Below are positions 19,612 through 27,672 of a stretch of DNA of 64,000 bases, piece by piece. The notes under the pieces were generated by a model. The model worked only from the letters and a program-made list of their open reading frames with translations, did no database searches and was not told the origin of the DNA. The stretch spans positions 43,895-107,894 of the forward strand of contig CALHBF010000012.1 of the NCBI GenBank assembly GCA_937931205.1, given 5' to 3'. Position numbers and translations under genes: made by a program. How positions within the stretch are numbered: position 1 is the stretch's first letter; the number at the start of each line of letters is the position of its first letter. The stretch comes from an uncultured Bacteriovoracaceae bacterium. Lineage in GTDB: Bacteria > Bdellovibrionota > Bacteriovoracia > Bacteriovoracales > Bacteriovoracaceae.

Positions 19612-19692
19612 ATGGAAAAAATCATTCTCTTAATTGGACTGGGGTTGTTTTCAATAACAGCAACTTTGTTCTCGTCACTGGCGATGAACTAG
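19612..19692 (+). CDS. 26-residue hydrophobic membrane peptide
   Basis: This 26-codon ORF (ATG 19612, TAG 19690-19692) has AGGAGGAA 6-7 nt upstream, a consensus-grade ribosome site. The product is almost entirely one transmembrane segment (IILLIGLGLFSITATLFSSLA) after a short MEK start. It occupies the gap between divergent rluE and the SUI1 gene. No homologue is known to me, and it is too short to judge by codon bias. The start context resembles that of the 37-residue membrane protein at 8041. Confidence 0.5.
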   Translation: MEKIILLIGLGLFSITATLFSSLAMN

Positions 19693-19731
19693 TTCTTGAC
19701 TCATCACTCATTTGACCATTAAAACTTTGGC

Positions 19732-20082
19732 ATGAGTGATTATGAATTAGTTTATAGCGATGACCCGAATTTTTCTAAGCGTTGCAAGAAATGTAATAAG
19801 TATCCTTGTGCTTGCCCTAAAAGCGAGGACTTGAATCCCTCAAGTCATACTCTTAAACTTCGCCTTGAGAAAAATGGTCGTGGTGGAAAAATGGTTTCAG
19901 TTCTCTTCGAACTTCCTAATAATGAAGCCTATTTCAAAAATCTCGAAAAGAAATTAAAGGCCCTTTGTGGTACTGGCGGAGCTTATAAGAATAACATGAT
20001 TGAGATACAAGGGGATCATCGTGAGAAAATGAAGGCCCACCTTGAGAAGATGGGCTTTAAGATTAAACTTGCGGGAGGATAA
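19732..20082 (+). CDS. SUI1/eIF1-family translation factor (YciH-like)
   Basis: A 116-residue protein with an N-terminal Cys motif (CKKCNKYPCACPK), probably a zinc ribbon, followed by the SUI1 fold. The fold is marked by LRLEKNGRGGKMVSVLFELP and ALCGTGGAYKNNMIEIQGDHREKMKAHLEKMGFKIK. Bacterial YciH resembles eIF1 and is linked to start-site fidelity. The 3' end overlaps the facing AAA-type ATPase gene by 20 bp. Confidence 0.93.
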   Translation: MSDYELVYSDDPNFSKRCKKCNKYPCACPKSEDLNPSSHTLKLRLEKNGRGGKMVSVLFELPNNEAYFKNLEKKLKALCGTGGAYKNNMIEIQGDHREKMKAHLEKMGFKIKLAGG

Positions 20083-20665
20083 TTTTGTTCATCGCCTCGA
20101 TACCATTTTGAATTTTACTCAAAAATGATGGAGCATTGGCGATGTAGACGAAATTCGGATGCTGACTCCATAGTTCACGCAGGCGCAGATCAAGCTCAAT
20201 GGCCTTTCTCTGATCTTCATTTCTAATAGGGTTTCCTAACTCAATAGTCATTCCACCAGCAGCGGCCGTCTCAAAGAAGATGACCGCATCGTATTTGGCA
20301 AGTTCAGCTTCTAGAGTTGTTCCCATTTTACTAAAGAAATCATTCGGTCCTGCTGGCCAGTAGGCCGCACCGTCAACTGTTCCTCTGTCACACAACAAAG
20401 TATTGTTTGGGAAAAGAGTTTCATAGGTTTTTTCGATATTTTGTTGAACGTGGAAGATAGAGCTTTGAATGGATTCGACAATCAGGGGAGAATCAAAACG
20501 AGGATAACCACCCTTAAATAGCAGGGTCGCTACCTCAGGAACCAGCGAGATAAAGTCTTTATATTCCCGCTTAAAGAGTTCGGCCGCAGTCGATTTTCCA
20601 CCGCCCGGACCACCTGTTAGAGCAATCTTTTTAACTTGAGGTTTTCTTTGAATTGAAGTCGTCAT
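20063..20665 (-). CDS. P-loop ATPase of the AAA_28/NadR-like type
   Basis: A 200-residue nucleoside-triphosphate-binding protein. Walker A is LTGGPGGGKSTAAELF (near residue 18), and the DRG motif in LLCDRGTVDGAAYWP plus a later LR-rich helix match the AAA_28 domain. Such proteins may act as small kinases or phosphoinositide-binding ATPases, so the function is open. The start codon is 12 bp from that of the divergent DTW gene. Confidence 0.8.
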   Translation of the reverse strand: MTTSIQRKPQVKKIALTGGPGGGKSTAAELFKREYKDFISLVPEVATLLFKGGYPRFDSPLIVESIQSSIFHVQQNIEKTYETLFPNNTLLCDRGTVDGAAYWPAGPNDFFSKMGTTLEAELAKYDAVIFFETAAAGGMTIELGNPIRNEDQRKAIELDLRLRELWSQHPNFVYIANAPSFLSKIQNGIEAMNKIILPQV

Positions 20666-20677
20666 ATAGTGCCCATT

Positions 20678-21421
20678 ATGCGCAAAAATAAAGATCTTGA
20701 AAGTGACCGTGTAATGAATTTATGCCTCAAATGCAGAAGACGTCTACTAACTTGTATTTGTCAGCACTTAAAACCTTTCAAGACTTATTCCAGATTTATT
20801 ATTCTGATGCATCCGATGGAATTTAAGAAAGAAAAGGTGGGGACAGGACGCTTTAGCCACCTGATTTTAGAGAATTCCCAGATCTTTGTGGACATCAACT
20901 TTGATGATAACCATGAGTTTTTAAAGTCCCTCCATGATCCTCACTATGACAGCTATGTGCTCTATCCTGGTGAGGAAGTGATTAATCTCTCTGAACCAGT
21001 AACTAGTCCAGCATTTTTAAATCAAAGGTCGAAGCAGTTTATTGTGATTGATGGGACCTGGCCTTGCGCTAAGAAAATGATGAAACTATCCACTTGTCTT
21101 CATGATATCCCACGGGTGAGTTTTAGCTCCAAACGAACTTCTGCTTTCAAAGTAAAACATCAGCCATTGCCTGAGTGCCTCTCAACTGTGGAGTCCATTC
21201 ATCAGGTAATACTGGAGCTTAATCGTCTAGGAGTTGAGGCCACTGGTGGTGCTGAAGAAAATCTCATTGAGGTTTTTAGTAAAACGGTGGATCAGCAAAT
21301 TGAATTGGCACAAGATGAGTCTCGGCCTGGTTATCGTCGTAAGGCCTTTAGTCTTCCCACTGAGAGAAAGATTTCTAAGAAATGGGAGAAGCGACTATTG
21401 TTCTTTAGGAAAGACTCCTAA
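20678..21421 (+). CDS. Second DTW-domain protein (tRNA/rRNA aminocarboxypropyltransferase-like)
   Basis: About 247 residues. The Cys cluster LCLKCRRRLLTCIC and the blocks VLYPGEE, FIVIDGTWPCAKKM and RTSAFKVKHQP belong to the DTW family and match it better than the copy at 5781. The C-terminus is extended and basic (GYRRKAFSLPTERK). The start is uncertain: ATG 20678, ATG 20714 and an upstream GTG are all possible. The two paralogues probably modify different RNA positions (acp3U in tRNA versus another site); this is inferred from duplication only. Confidence 0.82.
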   Translation: MRKNKDLESDRVMNLCLKCRRRLLTCICQHLKPFKTYSRFIILMHPMEFKKEKVGTGRFSHLILENSQIFVDINFDDNHEFLKSLHDPHYDSYVLYPGEEVINLSEPVTSPAFLNQRSKQFIVIDGTWPCAKKMMKLSTCLHDIPRVSFSSKRTSAFKVKHQPLPECLSTVESIHQVILELNRLGVEATGGAEENLIEVFSKTVDQQIELAQDESRPGYRRKAFSLPTERKISKKWEKRLLFFRKDS

Positions 21422-21465
21422 TAAGTGGCTTGCGTGCAGGCCAGCACATGATAAAATAGTTACCA

Positions 21466-22275
21466 ATGAAGACCCTCACTAAAGACATAGACTTTCTGGC
21501 CTATAACAAAGTGTTGCGATATTTGAAGGCCAATCAATGCCCCTTGATAATCTGGCAGGGTCATCCTGAAGGACGAACTATCGTTCATTGTGTCCTTAAT
21601 TCCTTTCATGATGAATCAAAGCTTATGCATCTTGATAAGATCGCAGATGCCAAGTTCTATGAAGGGCTTCCTATCTTCTGTTACGTTGAACAATTTCAAA
21701 TGATTTTTAAGTCAGAGCTTTTTGATCTCGCTGAAAAATATTTTAGTATTTATATGCCTAAAGAATTGAAGGTTATTGAAGAGCGAGAGGCCCGAAAAGT
21801 CGTCATTCCAGGAATGGATTTCTCTACTCTTTGGAAGTCCAAGCGATTGAAGGTTGAAGAAATTGATGAGACTCAGGATTACTATCGAGTCAAAAGCATG
21901 TCTCAGCGCTCGAATCGGGATCAAGAACTACTAGGCCTTGAGTTCGGTGTGAGCTTAGATGAAGAAGATCGCCTTTTTGCAGATAAGCGTGAGAGTCCAA
22001 GGGCCAGACCGCAGGGTAATAAGAAAGTTAAAGTTCAAAAAGTGAACGGTGAAATCATTCACAAGTTAAGGCTCTTTGATCTTTCTCGTGGAGGCCTTGC
22101 TTTTTTAAGTGATTTAAATGGCATGTTTAACAAAACTGAGAAATTAATGGTGACAGGATTTGATGAGTTCGATCTAGATGATCCTATCTTTGGGGTAGTG
22201 ATGTCGGTTCGCCCTGTGGATGAAGCACAGGACGAATGGAAGATCGGAATAAAATTTGAAGATGGACAGGACTAG
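21466..22275 (+). CDS. PilZ-domain protein, probable c-di-GMP receptor
   Basis: A 269-residue protein whose C-terminal part from about residue 175 is a PilZ domain. The RxxxR switch is R-E-S-P-R and the second motif is DLSRGG ((D/N)xSxxG). Both c-di-GMP-contact motifs are therefore intact. The N-terminal 170 residues resemble no family I can name and may be a YcgR-N-like partner domain. The stop shares CTAG (22272-22275) with the facing srkA gene and is straddled by a 7-bp inverted repeat (22267-22273/22286-22292). Confidence 0.82.
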   Translation: MKTLTKDIDFLAYNKVLRYLKANQCPLIIWQGHPEGRTIVHCVLNSFHDESKLMHLDKIADAKFYEGLPIFCYVEQFQMIFKSELFDLAEKYFSIYMPKELKVIEEREARKVVIPGMDFSTLWKSKRLKVEEIDETQDYYRVKSMSQRSNRDQELLGLEFGVSLDEEDRLFADKRESPRARPQGNKKVKVQKVNGEIIHKLRLFDLSRGGLAFLSDLNGMFNKTEKLMVTGFDEFDLDDPIFGVVMSVRPVDEAQDEWKIGIKFEDGQD

Positions 22276-23294
22276 TAGTACTGAGAGTCCTGCATCATAC
22301 TCATCTGCATTCTTAAATCAATAAGCTGCTGATCCCAATACTGACTTTGAGTAAATTGAGGGAAGAGTTGTCTGAATGAGTGGTCACTCCAGCGTTTGGC
22401 AATCCATCCGTTAAAATGAATCATCCTCATCGTTCTAAAAACTTCGATATTTCTTAGATTCACAAAATCCTTACGAGTCATTTCACAATAAGCACGAAGA
22501 AATTTTTCACGATCCTCATTGGAATAAGAATCTGTTCCAGGAAACAGCAACCACAGGTCTTGCTCAATTGGTCCATTTAGCGTGTCATCAAAATCAACAG
22601 CAGTTGGTCCATTGACGTTCCAGACGATGTTTCCGCGATGGAAATCTCCGTGGATTTTTTGATATTCAATCGTACCCAGATTGTTAGTGGCCAGAGTTGT
22701 TACCGCATCAAGAAGATTGATGTAATGATTAAAACTTGGCTCTTCAATAAGTTTGGATTCAAGAAGATTAGTTTTTGCTCCTTGAATGAAAAGTTCAGGA
22801 TGAAACTTGAGACGTTGGGCAAAAGTGCCTTGTGAGCCGATGTTATGAATTCTTCCAATCAGGCGTCCGGCCTGCTCAATCTCGTCCCCAATCAGTTCAT
22901 CTTTCAGTCGTCCTTGCAGTTTGGGGAAAATGGCGAAAAAGAGTTTTCTCTCATCATCAAAAAAGAGTGTTGTTTCATCATCACCAATCATTAATGGAGC
23001 GACCACCGGAACTTCAAATTCAGTAAGGCTCAGGAGAAAACGGTGCTCATCAAGAATCTGTTCACGACTCCAGCGTCCAGGACGGTAAAACTTGATAATG
23101 ATGTGGTTGGCAGAGAAGCCCGGGCCAAAATCATAGGGTGAGGCGAGTTCAACTTCATAAACCCTATTTTCAATTGAGTTTAAGGGAAGGACCTTGCCAG
23201 TAAGCCTTCTTTTAAAGATTTCAGAAGCTTTGAGAATCTCTTCCGGAGTCAATTGTTCAAATAGAATGGTCTCTTGTCCCCAGAGGTTGTTCAT
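22272..23294 (-). CDS. srkA: SrkA/YihE-like stress-response kinase
   Basis: A 340-residue aminoglycoside-phosphotransferase-fold kinase. The catalytic loop is KIHGDFHRGNIVW (near residue 210), and the metal-binding Asp pair follows in AVDFDDTLNGPIEQDLWLL. The N-terminal lobe NRVYEVELASPYDF is as in SrkA. SrkA protects against stress-induced death by phosphorylating protein Ser/Thr. The ribosome site AAGGAA precedes ATG 23294. It diverges from the protease gene. Confidence 0.9.
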   Translation of the reverse strand: MNNLWGQETILFEQLTPEEILKASEIFKRRLTGKVLPLNSIENRVYEVELASPYDFGPGFSANHIIIKFYRPGRWSREQILDEHRFLLSLTEFEVPVVAPLMIGDDETTLFFDDERKLFFAIFPKLQGRLKDELIGDEIEQAGRLIGRIHNIGSQGTFAQRLKFHPELFIQGAKTNLLESKLIEEPSFNHYINLLDAVTTLATNNLGTIEYQKIHGDFHRGNIVWNVNGPTAVDFDDTLNGPIEQDLWLLFPGTDSYSNEDREKFLRAYCEMTRKDFVNLRNIEVFRTMRMIHFNGWIAKRWSDHSFRQLFPQFTQSQYWDQQLIDLRMQMSMMQDSQYY

Positions 23295-23390
23295 CAGCGT
23301 TCCTTAACGTGTATTTTTTTCTTGTTATACCAGTTTTACCTAGGTTTGGGTCGGGTGTCAGCTATAGTAATCGCAAATGTGAGGTCTCCC

Positions 23391-24287
23391 ATGAAAAAGT
23401 TCCCAAAGCTCTGGGCTTTTAGTGCTCTTTGTCTATTGCTGGTTCAGTCAGCTTTTGCCAATGATAAGGCCATTTATGGAAGAGATGATCGTTTTGATTA
23501 TTTCCAGATGAAAGATACTAAGATGCTCAAGCTCTCCAATGCGGTAGCGGCACAAATCTATGATTCCAATCTTGATCAAGTCGGTGAGAAATTCGTTTAT
23601 AACTATCCTCGCTACGGTGAGGTCGGTTTTCCTCATCGCGTTTGTGAGACAGAAAAGTTTGTCAGACAACAAACAGGCGCTAACTGTACTGGCTTTCTTA
23701 TTGCTCCTGATGTGATGGTGACAGCGGGACATTGTATAAGCCACGATTCGGACTGCCAGGATTTTCAATGGGCCTTTGATTATAAATATACGACGGCCTC
23801 AATTAGTAAAAAAATCGAATTTACTTCTAAACAATTAGTTCGTTGTTCTAAGATTATTGATCGTGTTTTAGCAGGCAGTGAAGCTGGACTTGATTATGCA
23901 GTGATTAAGCTTGAAAGAAAGATGACTGATAGAGAAGTTCTGAAGGTCAGAACCTCTGGAATGGTAGATGCTAAAGATAAGATGACAGTCATTGGTTTTC
24001 CTTCTGGTGTTCCGATGAAATTCACTTTAAATGGCAATATTCGAGATAACTCTCAAGCTGAACAATTTATTGTAGACAATGATGCTTTCAGAGGTAACTC
24101 TGGCTCCCCTGTGATTAATGCAACAACAGGAATGGTTGAAGGAATTCTTGTTCGCGGTGAAAATGATTATTCACTTAATCCGCGTCGTGGGTGTCTTGAA
24201 GTTAATCGTGTATCTCAAGATAAAGGAAGAGGTGAAGACGTCATTCGTATCACTGAAATTCCTGAACTTAAAAAATTGATCAAATAA
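23391..24287 (+). CDS. Secreted V8-like trypsin-fold serine protease
   Basis: 298 residues with a signal peptide (1-23, cut after AFA). The catalytic triad is H114 (VTAGHC), D168 (GLDYAV) and S237 (RGNSGSP). Six Cys suggest disulphides. The family includes glutamyl endopeptidases; specificity is inferred, not seen. ATG 23391 is chosen because GTGAGG precedes it and the signal sequence starts there; 39 upstream in-frame codons are not needed. The stop abuts the stop of the convergent lipoprotein gene with no gap. A digestive or self-defence role outside the cell is likely. Confidence 0.88.
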   Translation: MKKFPKLWAFSALCLLLVQSAFANDKAIYGRDDRFDYFQMKDTKMLKLSNAVAAQIYDSNLDQVGEKFVYNYPRYGEVGFPHRVCETEKFVRQQTGANCTGFLIAPDVMVTAGHCISHDSDCQDFQWAFDYKYTTASISKKIEFTSKQLVRCSKIIDRVLAGSEAGLDYAVIKLERKMTDREVLKVRTSGMVDAKDKMTVIGFPSGVPMKFTLNGNIRDNSQAEQFIVDNDAFRGNSGSPVINATTGMVEGILVRGENDYSLNPRRGCLEVNRVSQDKGRGEDVIRITEIPELKKLIK

Positions 24288-25232
24288 TTACCGAAGTTTT
24301 GTCTTATAGAGGGTAAGATCCCTTTCAAAAATGTTGGTCCCATTCTCATCTTTTCCCTGCAGAAGAATATGCCAGTAGGGACCAGCGAAATCTAATTTAA
24401 GAACAAAGAAGTCTGAATTGAATTCATTGAATACTTCCCATGGGGAAGTATTGCCTTCAGTAAAAGTCAGAAACTGGTTTTTTACTGAGAACTCATAGCT
24501 TGGAAATCCAAAGTAGGCCTTAGGGATCTGTTGAATTAAATTCTTTGAATTTGATGAGAGAAAAATCACCGGAATAGTTTCTCTTTTAAATTCAGCTGCT
24601 AGTTCCTGAAACTGACTTTCGTTCTGAGGACTAGCAAATGGAGAGTAGTTGGAAATGATGACCGGTCTTTCTGTTTTATGCAGCTTTTTGAGGGAAGTTA
24701 GTGAGAACTCCGAAAAATTGAAAGAGCTTTCTAAATCAGTTTCACCAACCAGATGTATTAAGCGAAGGTTCTCATCGTGAAAAAGCTGACTATTGAAGAA
24801 GTCTTCAGTGGACTGATACTGCGTGGCCGGTGGAATAAAGACAACGAGAATGTCAGGATTCTCTTCCTGAATACGAAGCATGAATGCAGGGGCAAATGAG
24901 CTGAACATCATCAGCTTCTCGGGGTTCTCTTTTATCAGAATATTCCTAGTTGCAAGAGTTGATATCCCCGATTTTAATTCAAATTTTTTGCTCTCTTTGG
25001 TTATTGGGATTTGCACTAAATGGCCAAGTTCAGTCTTGCGGTACTTAACTGTGTCGTGAACAACCTCTGTGCCATCAATATTGAATGTGTGAATAGGAAC
25101 TTCTTTAAAAAGGATATTGATATAGTAGGAATCCAGATCTTTAGTCAGGTACATCGGAAGAGTTTCTTTTCCCGATTTTCTGAAAGTGGTACAGGAGCTA
25201 ACGAATAAAAGTAGGCAAAGAATCGTTTTCAA
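24288..25232 (-). CDS. Lipoprotein of unknown function
   Basis: 314 residues with a short signal peptide and lipobox VSSC (Cys14). The mature part has no recognised domain; a strand-rich stretch (ILVVFIPPATQYQ, PVIISNYSPF, IPVIFLSSN) hints at an alpha/beta sandwich such as a degenerate hydrolase. The start is TTG at 25232, overlapping the maf stop in TTGA, so translation is coupled. It is the last gene of the ROK-small protein-maf-lipoprotein operon. Confidence 0.7.
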   Translation of the reverse strand: MKTILCLLLFVSSCTTFRKSGKETLPMYLTKDLDSYYINILFKEVPIHTFNIDGTEVVHDTVKYRKTELGHLVQIPITKESKKFELKSGISTLATRNILIKENPEKLMMFSSFAPAFMLRIQEENPDILVVFIPPATQYQSTEDFFNSQLFHDENLRLIHLVGETDLESSFNFSEFSLTSLKKLHKTERPVIISNYSPFASPQNESQFQELAAEFKRETIPVIFLSSNSKNLIQQIPKAYFGFPSYEFSVKNQFLTFTEGNTSPWEVFNEFNSDFFVLKLDFAGPYWHILLQGKDENGTNIFERDLTLYKTKLR

Positions 25233-25807
25233 AATTTAAGTCCAAAGTCGTTAATAAGAATATTAGAAATCTCAATCAGCGGCAGACCAATGATGGAAGT
25301 ATGATCACTCATTTCGATTTTTTCAAAAAGCTTAATCCCCATCTCTTCGAGTTTATAACTGCCGGCACAATCATAGGGCATATCAATTTTTAAATAACGA
25401 GTGATATCTTCTTCATTGAGTTTTCTCATCCATAGCGTTGTCGTATTTGTCCATGTCAGTGTCTTATCCTGACTTTTGATCGTCACACTGGTGAGCAGTT
25501 GGTGTCTGTTGCCTGAAAGCATTGTTAGTTGTCCAAGAGCGCGATCAAAGTTCTGGGGTTTGCTGAGGATCTGATTTTCAAAAGAGCAGACTTGATCGGA
25601 GCCAATAACGATGGCATCAGGATTTTCCTGAAAAACATTATCTGCTTTAAGCAGCGAGAGTTTTGCCGAAAGCTCAGCGGGAGAAATGGATTCGTTCTTA
25701 TAAATGTCTTCATCCACATCTGGTTTCATCGCCTCAAATGGCCAATGAAGTTTTGAGAGAAGCTCTTTTCGATAACTTGAAGTGGAGGCCAGAATAATTT
25801 TTTTCAT
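25229..25807 (-). CDS. maf: Maf-family nucleotide pyrophosphatase
   Basis: 192 residues. The start is ATG 25807 in an ATGA overlap with the previous gene. The N-terminal ILASTSSYRKELL is the Maf phosphate-binding signature, PDVDE follows, and GSDQVCSF is the conserved metal/base region. Maf proteins hydrolyse non-canonical or modified nucleoside triphosphates (dTTP/UTP or m7GTP types). The SDQ motif fits the YceF/YhdE-like range, but the exact base preference is not clear. Confidence 0.92.
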   Translation of the reverse strand: MKKIILASTSSYRKELLSKLHWPFEAMKPDVDEDIYKNESISPAELSAKLSLLKADNVFQENPDAIVIGSDQVCSFENQILSKPQNFDRALGQLTMLSGNRHQLLTSVTIKSQDKTLTWTNTTTLWMRKLNEEDITRYLKIDMPYDCAGSYKLEEMGIKLFEKIEMSDHTSIIGLPLIEISNILINDFGLKF

Positions 25808-26097
25808 TTGTTGATTTTTTCCCAAACTTTAAGACAAAAGAAACGGTCAAGGGCCAGATCTTTCCATGGATGATCCAGAATAATATCGCGAGTAGGTGAA
25901 CTGTTGATGCCGGCCTGACAGTATTTTTTATTCAAGGTCAGTGTGAAGTATTTTCGATAGTAGGAATAAAGGGCCTGATACTTATCCTCGTTGGTAGCAG
26001 CAGTGCTCAGATTCTTTTTTAGTTTGGAGGCTTCTGATAAAACGATATCAAGTAACTTCTTACTCTCTTTCATTTCCTGATCAAAAACTAGATTCAT
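25804..26097 (-). CDS. Small protein of unknown function in the ROK-maf operon
   Basis: 97 residues, largely helical and charged (KESKKLLDIVLSEASKLKKNL), with Cys near the C-terminus and no signal peptide. Its start overlaps the ROK stop and its stop overlaps the maf start, each by 4 nt (ATGA), so all are translated as a coupled set. I recognise no family. Confidence 0.65.
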   Translation of the reverse strand: MNLVFDQEMKESKKLLDIVLSEASKLKKNLSTAATNEDKYQALYSYYRKYFTLTLNKKYCQAGINSSPTRDIILDHPWKDLALDRFFCLKVWEKINK

Positions 26098-27017
26098 AAA
26101 ACCTCAGAGAAAACCAGAGCAGCTCCGCCAAAGATCGCGCCTTTTTTGGTGGATACTTCGGCCAATTCAAATTGAATTTTATGTTTGAGCGAGTGAAGAA
26201 CCTTTTCGTTAAATTTCTTCTCTAAGGTATTAAGAAAGATCGGTCCCATTTGCGAGACTCCACCAGCGATGATGAACTTTTCAGGATCAACCATCACGGC
26301 CATATTACTAATAGCACTGGAAAGTTGATCACAGATAATATCCAGGCATTTAAGTGCCTGGTCACTTGGATTTTTTGATAGCAGGTGTTCTCCAAATTCT
26401 TTGACTTCCATTTGTAGTCCATTCATCTGAAGCGTTTTCTTAATTCCTGCCGCTCCTAAATAACCTTCGACATGGTTAATACCACCGCATGGACAAGGTC
26501 TATTTTCAGGAGCATCAATAATGATATGTCCGCCTTCACCGCCTTGAGCATGAAAGCCACGAAGAAGTTTTCCATTGATAACAATTCCTGTTCCAACTCC
26601 CGTTCCTAGAGTGATGAGAATAAAACTATGGGAGTTTTTACCAACACCAAAATAGCTCTCACCTAGAGCGGCCAAGTTGGCATCATTATCAATAAAAATA
26701 GGAAGTTTAAAATGTTGCTCAAAAATAGCTTTGATCGGGATATTTCGCCAGCCAAGATTGTGAGCGTAGCCAATGATTCCTGATTGCGAATGAAGCATAG
26801 GAGCGCCCAGACCGATTCCTAAAATATCCTTGTCAGTGATGTTATTAACTTTGAGTTTTGCCAGAGTTTCTTCATAGATATTTTTAAAGAAAATTTCGGG
26901 ATTTTCTTTAACAGTAGGGAAATGAAGTGAGTCGATCAGTTCACCTTGATGAGTGATGATTCCCACTTTTGTATTTGTTCCACCAATGTCGATACCAATG
27001 GCCACTTGTTTATTCAT
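26094..27017 (-). CDS. ROK-family sugar kinase (glucokinase-like)
   Basis: 307 residues. The ATP loop is GIDIGGTNTKVGI at the N-terminus, the catalytic Asp lies in IFIDNDANLAALGE, and the second ATP loop is ITLGTGVGTGIVING. The usual ROK zinc motif CxCGxxGCxE reads CPCGGINHVE here, so the third Cys is replaced by His next to Asn. Family members phosphorylate glucose, N-acetylglucosamine or N-acetylmannosamine, and the substrate is not set. It is the first gene of the operon ending with the lipoprotein. Confidence 0.88.
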   Translation of the reverse strand: MNKQVAIGIDIGGTNTKVGIITHQGELIDSLHFPTVKENPEIFFKNIYEETLAKLKVNNITDKDILGIGLGAPMLHSQSGIIGYAHNLGWRNIPIKAIFEQHFKLPIFIDNDANLAALGESYFGVGKNSHSFILITLGTGVGTGIVINGKLLRGFHAQGGEGGHIIIDAPENRPCPCGGINHVEGYLGAAGIKKTLQMNGLQMEVKEFGEHLLSKNPSDQALKCLDIICDQLSSAISNMAVMVDPEKFIIAGGVSQMGPIFLNTLEKKFNEKVLHSLKHKIQFELAEVSTKKGAIFGGAALVFSEVL

Positions 27018-27093
27018 ATGAAAACGCTATCATGATCCTAAAGACTCAGGCCACTTTTGGCACGGAGCTATTTTTTGTTAGTATGAGGAACTT

Positions 27094-27615
27094 ATGCCAA
27101 TCTTTAACTATCACCATTATAAACCAAATTTTGGAAGTGGTGTTTATATTGCACCAGGAGCGCAAATTATAGGGCGCGCTGAGTTTGCTGATAATGTTAA
27201 CATCTGGTTCAACGCAGTCGTTAGGGCCGACGTAAACTATATCAAAATAGGCAAGAATACCAACGTGCAAGATCTGTGTATGCTTCATGTGACTGAACAT
27301 AATTCTCTCACACTGGGAGAAAATACTTCTTTGGGCCACAGTGTAGTTCTTCATGGCTGCAAAATTGGTTCAGGTTGTCTCCTTGGCATGGGCAGTATCA
27401 TCCTTGATGGTGCTGAAATTGGTGATAACTGTTTAGTGGCAGCTGGTTCGCTGGTAAGCCCTGGTAAAAAGTTTCCAGCAGGCAGTTTGATTAAAGGTCG
27501 TCCGGCCGTAGTTGAAAGAGCACTGACGGAAGAAGAGATTCAAAAGGTTTCTAATCACTATAAGGCCTATATTGGCTACAAGAATGAATATCTGGCGATG
27601 GAGAAAGCGGACTAG
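27094..27615 (+). CDS. Gamma-carbonic anhydrase family hexapeptide-repeat protein
   Basis: 173 residues forming a left-handed beta helix from hexapeptide repeats (GAQIIGRAEFADNVNIWFNAVVRAD, LGENTSLGHSVVLHGCKIGSGCLLGMGS). The metal-ligand His residues are present in LHVTEH, LGHSV and LHGC. It resembles YrdA/PaaY. Carbonic anhydrase or thioesterase activity is possible but not proved for such proteins. The ribosome site GAGGAA precedes ATG 27094. Confidence 0.92.
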   Translation: MPIFNYHHYKPNFGSGVYIAPGAQIIGRAEFADNVNIWFNAVVRADVNYIKIGKNTNVQDLCMLHVTEHNSLTLGENTSLGHSVVLHGCKIGSGCLLGMGSIILDGAEIGDNCLVAAGSLVSPGKKFPAGSLIKGRPAVVERALTEEEIQKVSNHYKAYIGYKNEYLAMEKAD

Positions 27616-27638
27616 TCTAATCAGGCAAGGAATTCGTA

Positions 27639-27665
27639 TCAATTAATTCCTGCTATCTCCGATAA
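27639..27665 (+). promoter_or_regulatory. Sigma-28-like promoter abutting the gene at 27673
   Basis: TCAA (27639-27642) and TCCGATAA (27658-27665) are separated by 15 nt and fit the FliA consensus TAAA-N15-GCCGATAA with two mismatches. The ATG begins 7 nt after the -10 box, so the mRNA would be leaderless or nearly so. No ribosome site is present. Confidence 0.5.
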
Positions 27666-27672
27666 GAACATC

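Noticed and set aside
27073..27354. Antisense ORFs over the gamma-carbonic anhydrase gene
   Set aside because: They are shadows of a well-conserved hexapeptide-repeat gene, without ribosome sites.
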